Shown: in pieces, positions 37,159-46,214 of the stretch
Layout of the letters: each line of letters opens with the position of its first letter
Numbering within the stretch: position 1 is the first letter of the stretch
Source: Bacteroidota bacterium
Lineage (GTDB): Bacteria > Bacteroidota > Bacteroidia > Bacteroidales > JAGNHN01
NCBI GenBank assembly: GCA_022710185.1
Contig: JAKLHK010000003.1
Coordinates: 62,001-126,000 of the forward strand
DNA: 64,000 bases
Direction of reading: 5' to 3'
Translations under genes and position numbers: made by a program
The notes under the pieces: model-generated
The model's database searches: none
Seen by the model: only the letters and a program-made list of their open reading frames with translations
What the model was told of the DNA's origin: nothing

Positions 37159-38196
37159 TTACCATGCATAGGGTGTCCAGGTGGCTGAGGTATGAGAAAT
37201 CCCATAGAACATGAACAGGATGTGTTCCACGACATAATACCCGTGGGCATCGTAATACTCTGATGGCAGGAGCGCGATGCCGACGGGTTGCTTAAAACCC
37301 AGGGAAGGATCCAATGGATCGGCCAGTGGACGGTTTTGGGTTATAAGTGACTGTATCTGAGTGTAATGAAAGTTCATTTCCTGAGGCGAAAGGCAGGTAT
37401 GGAAGGTGGAATCGAAGGGCGGATGCGTGGTGTTGTAGAAAATGGGGTAGAAGCAGTAGTTTGGGTCAATGCTGCTAGAGTAGGGGCCATTGGGATTGCG
37501 CACGATCACAGCCTCAATGTCCGTATAATAGGCATGGCCTAAGGGTGTGGACAGGTTGAGCATGGCTTTGCGCATGATCTCGGTAGTGGCATCTTTTCCC
37601 TGGCAGCATACCATGCCATTACATCGTCCCATGCCCATGCCATACCACCACCAGTCTTGCGGGCCAAAAGAGGAGGACAAGTAGGAAGGGATGCCTCCGT
37701 GGCCGAAGGCATAGTCCATTGTTACGAAGACCTGTCCATCCTCGGTTACCCACTTAAGGTCGACAAACTCAAGGAATGCGTCCTGGAGCCCGTTTTTTGA
37801 GACCACGGCAAAGAGGGTATCGGAAAGGGCCTGGTACATCAGGGCTACGGTTTGCAGCGGAAGGCTCGGGCCGGTCGCGGAGATCTCCAGCCTGGACTTG
37901 CCGCTGAAAATGTCCGCGCTTTCCCTTAAAGGGTCGGCCAGACTGTAGGTCAGGGAGGATTCCATAAGCCATAGGCATTCTTCCACCTCGAGGCATGTGC
38001 TGGATTTCTGCAGATGGTCCTCCTGGATCATACTCAGAAACTCTATGATCCGTGTCTCCGGATCCTGAAGAATGAGGTCCTGGCGGTGGACTTCATACAG
38101 GTCTGCCTTGCTGCATGCTGAGCCCAGCAGGATGATGAGGAGGTAGAGCGCTCTGGTCCTCAGGTTGTTGGGTGCGTTCGGGATGGCTTTTTTCAT
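37159..38196 (-). CDS. Lipoprotein of unknown function
   Basis: A 345-residue protein with a lipoprotein signal: positive start, hydrophobic ALYLLIILLG and lipobox LLGSAC (Cys28). The mature part contains aromatic and cysteine-rich stretches (SSFGPQDWWWYGMGMGRCNGMVCC) that do not match a family I know. Its position at the head of the run of surface genes (24 bp before the beta-helix gene) suggests an outer-membrane lipoprotein working with those proteins, but that is inference from position only. Confidence 0.6.
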   Translation of the reverse strand: MKKAIPNAPNNLRTRALYLLIILLGSACSKADLYEVHRQDLILQDPETRIIEFLSMIQEDHLQKSSTCLEVEECLWLMESSLTYSLADPLRESADIFSGKSRLEISATGPSLPLQTVALMYQALSDTLFAVVSKNGLQDAFLEFVDLKWVTEDGQVFVTMDYAFGHGGIPSYLSSSFGPQDWWWYGMGMGRCNGMVCCQGKDATTEIMRKAMLNLSTPLGHAYYTDIEAVIVRNPNGPYSSSIDPNYCFYPIFYNTTHPPFDSTFHTCLSPQEMNFHYTQIQSLITQNRPLADPLDPSLGFKQPVGIALLPSEYYDAHGYYVVEHILFMFYGISHTSATWTPYAW

Positions 38197-38290
38197 GATG
38201 TTGGGGGTATTATGCTGCGATGGCAGCGGGTTTATGTCTAATTAGACGTTTTACCCCCCTCGAGGCGGAAAGAAAAAGTTAAGAAAGTGG

Positions 38291-38342
38291 AGGGACGACG
38301 TCTGTCGGGAGGGACGACGTCTGTCGGAGGGACGACGTCCCT
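38291..38342 (+). repeat. Tandem array of three dispersed motif copies
   Basis: Three forward copies start at 38291, 38310 and 38328, a period of 19 and 18 bp, joined by GTCGG-type spacers. The last overlaps the stop codon of the nuclease gene on the other strand (38341-38343). The array fills the gap between the lipoprotein and nuclease genes, both on the minus strand. Confidence 0.92.
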
Positions 38343-39411
38343 ACTCAGGCTTCGCCAGGATCACATAAACCGGGAAATGATCGCTGTACCCACCCAGATA
38401 GGCCCCTCCGGCAAACGAACGGAATGGATATCCTTTGAATGTTCCGGTCTTCTGCTTGAGGAACTCTTTATTGAATACGCGTGTAGCGTACAGAAACCAA
38501 CCCTTCTGTTCGGCAGGTACCAGGCCCGGACTTACGATGATCTGATCGAAAAGGTTCCAGGAGTCTCTGTACGCCAGGGACCCGATCCCCTTATTGAACA
38601 TCTCCTCCATAGGATTGTACATCCTTGAGGGATCCACGTTGGCCTTCTTGCCCACAGCCCTCAGGTGATGCCTCACGCTTATGTCCACCGGATCGTCGTT
38701 GAGATCACCCATGACCATAATCTTGGCTTCAGGATCCATCCTCAGCAAAGAATCTACGATGTGACGCGACAGGTCTGCCGCCGCATTCCTGAGATGACGT
38801 GAACTCTGCTCCCCCCCACGGCGCGAAGGCCAGTGGTTGACGATCACATGCACCTGTTCCCCGTCAAGGTATCCTGATACCAGCAACTGATCCCTGCTGA
38901 GAAAGTCAGGCTCGGTCGGAATCTTTAGCCGGTAGGAACGTGATCCGGTTACCTGGAAGTACTTGGGCTGGTATATCAGCCCTACGTCAACCCCTCTCCG
39001 GTCAGGACTGTCGTAATGAACCACGGCATACCCTCTGGCCTTTAGCTCAGGCCTCCTGATCAGATCTTCAATAACCCCACGGTTCTCGATTTCAGAAAGA
39101 CCGAGCAGGGCAAGCCCGTCAGGAGAATGATCCGTTCCTATCCTGGAAATAACCTCAGCAAGGTTGTTCAGCTTTTCCTCATACCGCTGATTACCCCAGG
39201 CGTTGGGACCTGTAGGGGTAAATTCCTGGTCGTTAACCTCAGGTTGATCAATGGTGTCAAACAGGTTCTCCACATTGTAGAAACCAATACAGGCGATTCG
39301 ATACCTCTTGTCTTCCTGGCACTGAAGGATCCAGGGCAACAAGAGCATACCCACGGCGATCAAGTACATTCTGGATCTCATCATGGCTTGGGTCATACGC
39401 TTATTCCACAA
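38341..39411 (-). CDS. Exported endonuclease/exonuclease/phosphatase-family protein
   Basis: A metal-dependent phosphoesterase of the DNase I-like superfamily, ~356 residues. Motifs: GFYNVENLFDTID near the start, LLGLSEIENRGV (catalytic Glu), VIVNHWPSRRGG, MGDLNDDP (DLN block) and SDHFPVYV (catalytic His) at the end. A hydrophobic segment MYLIAVGMLLLPWILQC follows a few polar residues; with the Cys at about 31 it could be a lipoprotein. Several ATG codons (39411, 39393, 39381) are possible starts. It faces the TonB receptor across a 129 bp divergent gap. Substrate (DNA, RNA, lipid or sugar phosphate) is undetermined. Confidence 0.88.
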   Translation of the reverse strand: MWNKRMTQAMMRSRMYLIAVGMLLLPWILQCQEDKRYRIACIGFYNVENLFDTIDQPEVNDQEFTPTGPNAWGNQRYEEKLNNLAEVISRIGTDHSPDGLALLGLSEIENRGVIEDLIRRPELKARGYAVVHYDSPDRRGVDVGLIYQPKYFQVTGSRSYRLKIPTEPDFLSRDQLLVSGYLDGEQVHVIVNHWPSRRGGEQSSRHLRNAAADLSRHIVDSLLRMDPEAKIMVMGDLNDDPVDISVRHHLRAVGKKANVDPSRMYNPMEEMFNKGIGSLAYRDSWNLFDQIIVSPGLVPAEQKGWFLYATRVFNKEFLKQKTGTFKGYPFRSFAGGAYLGGYSDHFPVYVILAKPE

Positions 39412-39540
39412 AGATCACAATAATCCAGAATGCACGGGATTCTCCGGATACAGCATTCATGGGTCATTCCTCAAAAGGATTTTTCCTCACCTTTGTATGC
39501 TTGACTTGAACTTCCCAACGCAAATCCAAGCATATCTGGA

Positions 39541-42057
39541 ATGAAGATAATTACCATAAGCTTAATGGCCGGCTTCTGCCTGACGCTGGGCTATCCATTG
39601 AAGGCGCAGACGGATACAACGCAGGCAGGTACACCCGGACCGGGGGCGTTACCAGTGGTAACCCTGTCGGCAGCTGAACTCGAGGGGGACCAGGAATCCC
39701 AGGATATCTCCGGACTCCTTCAATCCTCAAGGGATATCTTTGTGAGCACCGCTGGCTATACGCTTTCCTCTGCGAGGTTCAGGATACGCGGCTACGATTC
39801 CGAGAATACTCTGGTCATGATCAATGGGGTACCCGTCAATGATCCGGAATCCGGAAGGGCATACTGGTCTTCCTGGGGAGGGCTGAACGATGTGACCCGC
39901 TATCAGGAGGTCAGGACCGGAATTTCTGCCAGCCAGCAGACCTTTGGCGGAATAGGAGGAAGTACCAACGTGGAGACCAGGGCGTCAGGTTTCCGCAAAG
40001 GTTCCCAGATCAGCTATTCCATTGGCAACCGTTCCTATCGTAACCGGCTGATGTTCACATCCAATACAGGAATGCTGAAGAATGGCTGGTCTTTCTCATT
40101 GTCGGCATCACGTCGCTGGGCCCAGGAAGGCTATGTGGAAGGTACTTTCTATGATGCCTGGGCCTATTTCCTTGCAGCTGAAAAGAAGATCTCCGCCAAA
40201 CATACCCTGGCCTTCACCGGCTTTGCTTCCCCAAGCAGACAGGGTCGCCCGGGGGTATCCACCCAGGAAGCCTATGACCTTGCCGGGTCCAATTTCTACA
40301 ACCCGTACTGGGGCTACCAGGAAGGGGAGAAAAGGAACAGCCGCGTGAGCACTTCGCATCAGCCAATGCTCATCCTGGGTCACTACTGGGATATCAACGG
40401 AAAGACCAAATTCTATCAGGCCCTGTCCTATAGCTTTGGAAGGTCGGGCTTCACTGCCCTGGAATGGTATGATGCCGCAGATCCCCGTCCTGACTATTAC
40501 CGCAACCTCCCCAGCTACTACGTTCCGGAAGATCCGGCAATGGCAGCAGTATACACCGACAATTGGCAGGAGGAGGATTTCCGCCAGCTGGACTGGGAGC
40601 GATTCTATTTTGCCAACCGCAAGAACCTATACACGGTCCTGAATGCCAATGGAATAGACGGAAATAGCATCACCGGCAACCGGTCAAAGTATATCATTGA
40701 GGACAGACGGGTAGATAAATCGCAGATCGGTTACAGCGCCAACCTCCGGCATGCGCTCAAAGAAAACCTGTTCCTTTCTGCCGGCGCCAATGTCTCCGTA
40801 TACAGAGGCAGAAACTACAAGGTTATCGAGGATCTCCTGGGCGGAGATTTCTGGGTGGATGTCGACAAGTATGCGGAACAGGATTATCTTGACCCGGTCA
40901 CAGCCAATAATGACACCCGGATCCCCAATCATGTGATCTATGAAGGCGATGCCTTCGGATATGACTATACCGCAAGCATTGACCAGGCAGACCTCTTTGC
41001 AATGCTGGAGTTCAAAGCAAGCAAGCTGGATGGGTTCGTTGGCATCACAGCTGCAGGAACCCGGTTCTGGCGTACCGGACACATGCAGAGCGGAAAATTC
41101 CCCGAGGACTCATACGGGGATTCCGACATTCATTCCTTTCTGACCTATGGAACGAAAGCAGGGCTCCAGTACAAACTTACCGGTAGGCATTTCATCACGG
41201 CCAATGGTCTGTGGATGACCAGGCCTCCTTTTTATCGCGATGCTTTCGTTTCCATCCGTACCAGAGATCAGGTAGTGGAAGATCTGGGCGAAGAGACGGT
41301 TTACGGAGGCGATATCAACTATATATATAGAGGTACAGGATTGAAGCTCAGGCTCACAGGATATTATTCCAAGTTCATGGATCAGAACTGGTCGCGTAGC
41401 TTCTATCATGAGGACCTGAATACATTCGTGAATTATATCATGACCGGGCTCGATGAGGTCCACACAGGAATGGAGCTCGGAATTGAGGCGGTGGTTACTC
41501 CGGCCCTGACGGCCTCGGTGGTGGCCGCTCACGCCGATTATGTATACAGTTCACGTCCTGATGTATTTATTGCTGCAGACAACGACCCATCCGTTCTGCT
41601 CGAATCCCGCAAGGCTTACCTTAAGAATTTCAAGGTCGGAGGGATGCCCGAATCAGCTTTTTCCATCGGACTGAAGTACAATTCCCGTAAATTCTGGTTT
41701 GCAGGGATCACCTGGAGCTATTTCGATAATATTTACCTCAACCCCAATCCGGACCGCAGAACAGAGGAAGCCCTGGCTGGCCTGGTCTCTGACGATCCCC
41801 AGTGGGAAGCGCTCCTGAGCCAGGAGAAACTGGATGCAGGCATGACCCTCGATTTCTTTGGCGGGAAGTCGTGGACGGTAAAGGGGCACTACATCAACCT
41901 CACGGTGAATGTCAGCAATCTGCTCAACGAAGCAGATTTCGCCATCGGGGGCTTTGAGCAGTTTCGATACGATCCTCGGGACCTCGACCGCTTCCCGCCC
42001 AAGCTCTATTACCTCTACGGACGGAGCTATTTCATCAATGTCAGGTATACACTTTAA
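39541..42057 (+). CDS. TonB-dependent outer-membrane receptor
   Basis: An 838-residue outer-membrane receptor, with signal peptide (GFCLTLGYPLKAQ), a plug domain (residues ~30-150: PVVTLSAAELEG, RFRIRGYDSENTLVMINGVPVND, GGIGGSTNVET) and a 22-strand barrel up to the C-terminal YFINVRYTL. It has no N-terminal carboxypeptidase-like domain or SusC signature, and no SusD gene follows; the partner is a DUF5689 lipoprotein 15 bp downstream. The substrate is unknown; a divergent exported nuclease/phosphatase suggests a phosphorylated compound or nucleic acid, by inference. An imperfect -7 box (CACCTTTG, 39488-39495) lies upstream. Confidence 0.9.
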   Translation: MKIITISLMAGFCLTLGYPLKAQTDTTQAGTPGPGALPVVTLSAAELEGDQESQDISGLLQSSRDIFVSTAGYTLSSARFRIRGYDSENTLVMINGVPVNDPESGRAYWSSWGGLNDVTRYQEVRTGISASQQTFGGIGGSTNVETRASGFRKGSQISYSIGNRSYRNRLMFTSNTGMLKNGWSFSLSASRRWAQEGYVEGTFYDAWAYFLAAEKKISAKHTLAFTGFASPSRQGRPGVSTQEAYDLAGSNFYNPYWGYQEGEKRNSRVSTSHQPMLILGHYWDINGKTKFYQALSYSFGRSGFTALEWYDAADPRPDYYRNLPSYYVPEDPAMAAVYTDNWQEEDFRQLDWERFYFANRKNLYTVLNANGIDGNSITGNRSKYIIEDRRVDKSQIGYSANLRHALKENLFLSAGANVSVYRGRNYKVIEDLLGGDFWVDVDKYAEQDYLDPVTANNDTRIPNHVIYEGDAFGYDYTASIDQADLFAMLEFKASKLDGFVGITAAGTRFWRTGHMQSGKFPEDSYGDSDIHSFLTYGTKAGLQYKLTGRHFITANGLWMTRPPFYRDAFVSIRTRDQVVEDLGEETVYGGDINYIYRGTGLKLRLTGYYSKFMDQNWSRSFYHEDLNTFVNYIMTGLDEVHTGMELGIEAVVTPALTASVVAAHADYVYSSRPDVFIAADNDPSVLLESRKAYLKNFKVGGMPESAFSIGLKYNSRKFWFAGITWSYFDNIYLNPNPDRRTEEALAGLVSDDPQWEALLSQEKLDAGMTLDFFGGKSWTVKGHYINLTVNVSNLLNEADFAIGGFEQFRYDPRDLDRFPPKLYYLYGRSYFINVRYTL

Positions 42058-42072
42058 AGAACGTCCAATCAT

Positions 42073-43443
42073 ATGAAGTCAATGCGCATTCACCCCATTC
42101 TGCTTCTGCTCTCTTTCACCCTGGTGTTCACCGGGTGCATCAAGAATGAGTTCGATGAGCCACCTGTCCGCACTATCCCGGTAGGCAACATTAAAACCAT
42201 TGCTGAGATCCGTGCCTTGTTTCAGGGTCAGCCGGTGAAGATCACAGAAGATTGGTCCTTGTATGCCGTGGTAACCATGGACGAGCGCTCCGGGAATATT
42301 TATCGCAGTGCCTATATTCAAGACCAGACAGGTGCCATCAACCTTCACTTGAACTCCGCCGGAGGACTTTATCAGGGGGACTCCATCCGTCTGTACCTCA
42401 AGGGAACCGTGATCAGCGACTATTCGGGGATGCTTCAGATCGACAGTGTGGACGTGGACGAGCATGTGGTAAAGCAGGCCACCCTGGTAGACGTCGTCCC
42501 TCAGACCGTCACTATTCAGGAACTCACCACCGGTTTCTATCAGGCAAGGCTCGTTCGCCTCGACAGTGTTCAGTTCAAAACTTCAGAATTGGGGCAAACC
42601 TTTGCCGATCCCGTCCTGCTTTACTCCGAGAACCGGATGCTGGAGGATTGCGATAAGAATGAGATCATTGTGAGAACCAGTGGCTATGCCAACTTCGCCG
42701 GGGAACTACTTCCCGAAGGAAGGGGGTCGCTCGTAGCAGTGGTTAGCGAATATAGCGGAGACCTTCAGCTCTACATCCGATCATATGCAGAGATCGATAT
42801 GACCGGCCCCCGCTGCGGAGGAGGAGTTGGACCTCAGGAGCTTCTCCCTGTCAATAATCTTCGTGCCCTGTTCTCTGGAACCGCTACAAACGTTCCAGCA
42901 AACAAGAAGATCCGCGGAGTAATCATTTCCGATCGGGCAAATTCCAACCTCACCGGGCGCAATGCCTTCATTCTTGATGAAAACGGGGATGGCATTGCCC
43001 TCAGGTTTGAGGAAACGCATAACCTGAATCTCAACCAGGAAGTGGAGATCAATGTTTCCGGAATTGAGCTTTCGGAATACCAAGGCTTGTTGCAGCTCAA
43101 CAATATCCCGAACGACAATGTGGCTGTGATCGGGACGGTTGCTGCCCCGACACCCCTGAATGTACATATCGAGGATCTTATCGATGACTTTGAAGCGTAT
43201 GAAGCTAAACTGGTTCGTCTGACGAATGTTACAATCTCCAAAAGCGGTGGGTATACCGACTATAAGTACACCTGTATTCTGAATGACGGTACAGGAGAGA
43301 TAGATATGTACACCACGGATTATGCCTCATTCGCAAATACCAACTTCCCGACGTATCCGGTCCATATCACCTGTATCGTATCACAGTACACAGATCCTCA
43401 GGTTCTTATAAGGAATCTGTCGGATGTGGTGCAAGCCAAATGA
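42073..43443 (+). CDS. DUF5689-domain lipoprotein
   Basis: A 456-residue lipoprotein (lipobox LVFTGC, Cys22) probably on the outer membrane beside the TonB receptor, whose gene ends 15 bp upstream. It carries DUF5689-type units with OB-like strand order: residues ~40-230 (AEIRALFQG to YIRSYAEIDM) and a second ~260-455 (NNLRALFSG to NLSDVVQA), each with an inner duplication. Family members are found in Bacteroidota next to TonB receptors and nucleases, but have no proven ligand. Residues 140-144 (DVVPQ) are encoded by the dispersed motif in reverse orientation. Confidence 0.78.
   Translation: MKSMRIHPILLLLSFTLVFTGCIKNEFDEPPVRTIPVGNIKTIAEIRALFQGQPVKITEDWSLYAVVTMDERSGNIYRSAYIQDQTGAINLHLNSAGGLYQGDSIRLYLKGTVISDYSGMLQIDSVDVDEHVVKQATLVDVVPQTVTIQELTTGFYQARLVRLDSVQFKTSELGQTFADPVLLYSENRMLEDCDKNEIIVRTSGYANFAGELLPEGRGSLVAVVSEYSGDLQLYIRSYAEIDMTGPRCGGGVGPQELLPVNNLRALFSGTATNVPANKKIRGVIISDRANSNLTGRNAFILDENGDGIALRFEETHNLNLNQEVEINVSGIELSEYQGLLQLNNIPNDNVAVIGTVAAPTPLNVHIEDLIDDFEAYEAKLVRLTNVTISKSGGYTDYKYTCILNDGTGEIDMYTTDYASFANTNFPTYPVHITCIVSQYTDPQVLIRNLSDVVQAK
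42489..42501 (+). repeat. Dispersed motif copy inside the DUF5689 gene
   Basis: AGACGTCGTCCCT in frame, encoding V-DVVP. The same reading phase (DVVP) is used by the reverse copy in mfd. Confidence 0.8.
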
Positions 43444-43503
43444 TAGGATGGGCTGGATTAAGGTGACCAATTATCTGTAAATTCGTTTAAAATCCAGGTA
43501 GCC

Positions 43504-44241
43504 GTGTCAGATAGCGTAATTATCATTCCTACATACAACGAGAAGGAAAATATAGAGAAGATCGTTCGCAAGGTGTTCTCGCTGGAAAAGGATTTTGATA
43601 TTCTCGTGGTTGAGGACAGCTCACCTGATGGAACTGCCGCGATCGTGAGGGGCTTGATGAAAGAGTTTCCGGAACGTCTGCACATGGAAGAACGCAAGGG
43701 AAAGCTGGGACTGGGCACAGCCTACATCCATGGTTTCAAGTGGGCCCTTGCGCGCAACTATGGATACATCTTCGAGATGGATGCAGATTTCAGCCACAGC
43801 CCCGACGACCTGATCAGGCTGTATCATGCCTGCACTGCCGAAGGAGCAGACCTGGCCATAGGTTCGCGTTACATCAAGGGGGTTAATGTAGTCAACTGGC
43901 CGATGGGGAGAGTGCTGATGTCGTACTATGCTTCTGCCTATGTTCGCATGGTTACCCGGATGAAGATCCGGGACACGACAGCAGGATTCAAGTGTTACAC
44001 GCGGCGTGTTCTGGAAACCATAGCCCTTGACCGTATCCGCTTCACTGGATATGCTTTCCAGATCGAGATGAAGTTCACCACCTGGAAGCATGGTTTTCAT
44101 ATTATTGAAGTGCCCATCATATTCACTGATCGCACAGAAGGGCAGTCCAAGATGAGCAAAGGAATATTTAAGGAAGCCGTGTTCGGAGTGATGTCCATGG
44201 CGATGAAATCTTGGTTCCGAAAGTACGATAAGGTTGCCTGA
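43504..44241 (+). CDS. Polyprenol-phosphate mannosyl/glycosyl transferase (GT2)
   Basis: A 245-residue cytoplasmic-face GT2 enzyme of the dolichol-phosphate mannose synthase type, which moves a sugar from a nucleotide sugar onto a lipid phosphate. It has IIIPTYNEKENI, the donor site LVVEDSSPDGT, the metal site EMDADFSHSPDDL (DxD) and the family block GSRYIKGVNVVNWP, and the C-terminal EGQSKMSKGI. No C-terminal membrane helices are present, as in the short Bacteroidota form. The start is GTG at 43504. Product sugar could be mannose, glucose or other. Dihydroorotase follows after ~70 bp. Confidence 0.92.
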   Translation: MSDSVIIIPTYNEKENIEKIVRKVFSLEKDFDILVVEDSSPDGTAAIVRGLMKEFPERLHMEERKGKLGLGTAYIHGFKWALARNYGYIFEMDADFSHSPDDLIRLYHACTAEGADLAIGSRYIKGVNVVNWPMGRVLMSYYASAYVRMVTRMKIRDTTAGFKCYTRRVLETIALDRIRFTGYAFQIEMKFTTWKHGFHIIEVPIIFTDRTEGQSKMSKGIFKEAVFGVMSMAMKSWFRKYDKVA

Positions 44242-44310
44242 TCTGTAATGTGCCAATATGATAGAGGGGGTGGGCAATCATTGCTTTCCCCCTTTTTAAT
44301 ATCGACCGAT

Positions 44311-45648
44311 ATGTTGATTCAAAATGTAGTAATCGTCAATGAGGGTCGCTCTTTCGCAGGGGGCCTGCTAATTGAAGGAGAAATAATAGTTGCTGTGCTT
44401 GAAGGGGATGCCTTACGGCAGGCGCTACTCCAATATCAGGGTGAACGTTTTGATGGGGGGGGGGGCTATCTTATGCCAGGCCTGATTGATGACCAGGTTC
44501 ATTTTCGTGAGCCTGGACTTACGCACAAGGGAGATCTGTCAACAGAATCCCGGGCGGCTGCAGCCGGAGGGATCACCTCTTTCATGGAAATGCCGAATAC
44601 CCAACCGCAGACGCTGACCCAGGGATTGCTGGAGGAGAAGTATGCGTTGGCGGCAGAGCGCTCCGCGGTTAATTATTCCTTTTACATGGGGGCCTCCAAT
44701 GATAACCTGGAGGAGGTAAAGAAGACTGATCCCACGCGGGTATGTGGGGTTAAGGTGTTTATGGGGGCCAGCACAGGAAATATGCTGGTTGACAATCCAA
44801 GTACGCTGCAAGGGATATTTGCCGAGTCACCATGTCTGGTAGCGGTGCATAGTGAAGATGAGGGGATTATCCGGAGGAATATGGAGCTGTATTCCCTCAG
44901 GGACGACGTCTCTTCGCATCACCATTCCCTTATCAGATCCAGGGAGGCATGTATTCGCTCCACAGAGAAAGCGATGGCATTGGCAGCGAGAAATAATACC
45001 CGGCTTCATGTTCTACATGTTTCAACAGCGGAAGAAGCGCTGATGATGACCGAAGGCCCCGTAAGGGGGAAACGGATCACAGCGGAAGCCTGTGTACACC
45101 ATCTGTGGTTCTCATCGGAGGATTATGCCCTGAAAGGCAATTGGATCAAATGGAATCCATCTATTAAGGATCCGAAGGATAGGACGGAGATTCGTAATGC
45201 TCTAAAAAACAATCGTCTGGATATAGTAGCGACAGACCATGCCCCACATACCATCGAGGAGAAGTCCAGGCCATATCTCCAGGCCCCTTCGGGCGGACCG
45301 TTGGTGCAGCATTCTCTGCTGGTCATGTTGGAGCTGGCATTGTTGGGCGAGTGGTCTGTCGAGTTCGTGGTGAATAAGATGTGTCATGCCCCTGCTGACC
45401 TCTTCAGGATAAGGGACAGGGGATATATTCGTGAGGGTTATAAGGCGGACCTTGTCCTTGCGGCTAAAACCTCTCCCTGGAGTGTTACCCCGGATCAGCT
45501 GCTATACAAATGCAAGTGGTCTCCTTTCGATGGGGTCAGCTTCCAACACCGGGTGGCAGCAACATGGGTGAACGGTGTAATGGTGTATGATGGCAGGGTA
45601 GTGAGGGACGACGTCTATGGGCAGCGATTGCTATTTGACTCCGTTTAA
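44311..45648 (+). CDS. pyrC: Dihydroorotase
   Basis: Cyclises carbamoyl aspartate in pyrimidine synthesis, cytoplasmic. About 445 residues from the ATG at 44311 (MLIQNVVIVNEG). Metal and substrate residues are in DDQVHFREPGLTHKGD, HSEDEG, VLHVSTAEEA and DIVATDHAPHTIEE, matching the Porphyromonas enzyme, where the first His of the usual HxH is Gln. Two copies of the dispersed motif encode RDDVS (197-201) and RDDVY (432-436). The first falls in a loop that varies in length among relatives, the second near the C-terminus. An 11-G run (44455-44465) lies near residue 50. The stop codon overlaps another motif copy. Confidence 0.94.
   Translation: MLIQNVVIVNEGRSFAGGLLIEGEIIVAVLEGDALRQALLQYQGERFDGGGGYLMPGLIDDQVHFREPGLTHKGDLSTESRAAAAGGITSFMEMPNTQPQTLTQGLLEEKYALAAERSAVNYSFYMGASNDNLEEVKKTDPTRVCGVKVFMGASTGNMLVDNPSTLQGIFAESPCLVAVHSEDEGIIRRNMELYSLRDDVSSHHHSLIRSREACIRSTEKAMALAARNNTRLHVLHVSTAEEALMMTEGPVRGKRITAEACVHHLWFSSEDYALKGNWIKWNPSIKDPKDRTEIRNALKNNRLDIVATDHAPHTIEEKSRPYLQAPSGGPLVQHSLLVMLELALLGEWSVEFVVNKMCHAPADLFRIRDRGYIREGYKADLVLAAKTSPWSVTPDQLLYKCKWSPFDGVSFQHRVAATWVNGVMVYDGRVVRDDVYGQRLLFDSV
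44899..44911 (+). repeat. Dispersed motif copy inside pyrC (loop)
   Basis: AGGGACGACGTCT, extended to the 15-base form, with AGG as codon 197 (RDDVS). Confidence 0.88.
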
Positions 45649-45714
45649 GGGACGACGTCTATAGGTAGCGCATGCTGATTGACTAGTCTGCAGCGCTTTG
45701 AAGGGACGACGTCT
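45604..45714 (+). repeat. Duplicated motif units at the pyrC end and beyond
   Basis: Forward copies at 45604, 45648 and 45702. The first two head similar ~38-44 bp units (motif, TAT, GG, AGCG, TGCT, TTGACT), one coding the last residues of pyrC and one just after its stop, so this looks like an old tandem duplication. The third copy lies 37 bp before the next gene. Confidence 0.85.
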
Positions 45715-45751
45715 GCCCTGGATCCAACGAATCACCTTAGAATAGAATATT

Positions 45752-46210
45752 ATGGGCAATGAGCAGAATCACAACCGCCATGGTTTCATGTCCACGATGC
45801 TGATCGCAATAATCACTTCCAGTGCGATAGTGGCTTCGTGTCAGGGTAAGTTGGAAATGAAGGTTGTGGAGCAGTGGGAAGATGGGACAACGAAAACAGC
45901 CCAATACTATCGTTATCACGATGAGGTTAGAATCCAGGTGTCGGAAAGGCATTACTATCCTGATGGTCAGATACGTATGGAGGGAGGGTTAATGGGGGGA
46001 AAACGTCATGGCAAATGGAAGTCATACTTTGAGAATGGGGAAATGTGGAGCAGGGGTGTCTATGAAAATGGGCTGAAAGAGGGTCCGTGGATTGTATACT
46101 ACCCCGATGGTAATGAACATTATAAAGGGACCTATCATAAGGGTGAAAAGGTAGGGAGGTGGCAGTTTTGGTCCAGGGATGGGTCAGCCGTATTGGAAGA
46201 AACCTATTAA
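45752..46210 (+). CDS. MORN/YwqK-like lipoprotein
   Basis: A 152-residue protein with about four to five MORN_2 (toxin-antitoxin YwqK-type) repeats: YYPDGQIRMEGGLMGGKRHGKW, YFENGEMWSRGVYENGLKEGPW, YYPDGNEHYKGTYHKGEKVGRW (each cited in part). The N-terminus has a lipoprotein signal ending IVASC (Cys30); an in-frame ATG at 45788 gives a shorter leader. These repeats form a beta-meander that often binds partners or lipids; function here is not known, and I see no adjacent toxin. Upstream and downstream spacers are occupied by the dispersed motif. Confidence 0.72.
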   Translation: MGNEQNHNRHGFMSTMLIAIITSSAIVASCQGKLEMKVVEQWEDGTTKTAQYYRYHDEVRIQVSERHYYPDGQIRMEGGLMGGKRHGKWKSYFENGEMWSRGVYENGLKEGPWIVYYPDGNEHYKGTYHKGEKVGRWQFWSRDGSAVLEETY

Positions 46211-46214
46211 CGTA

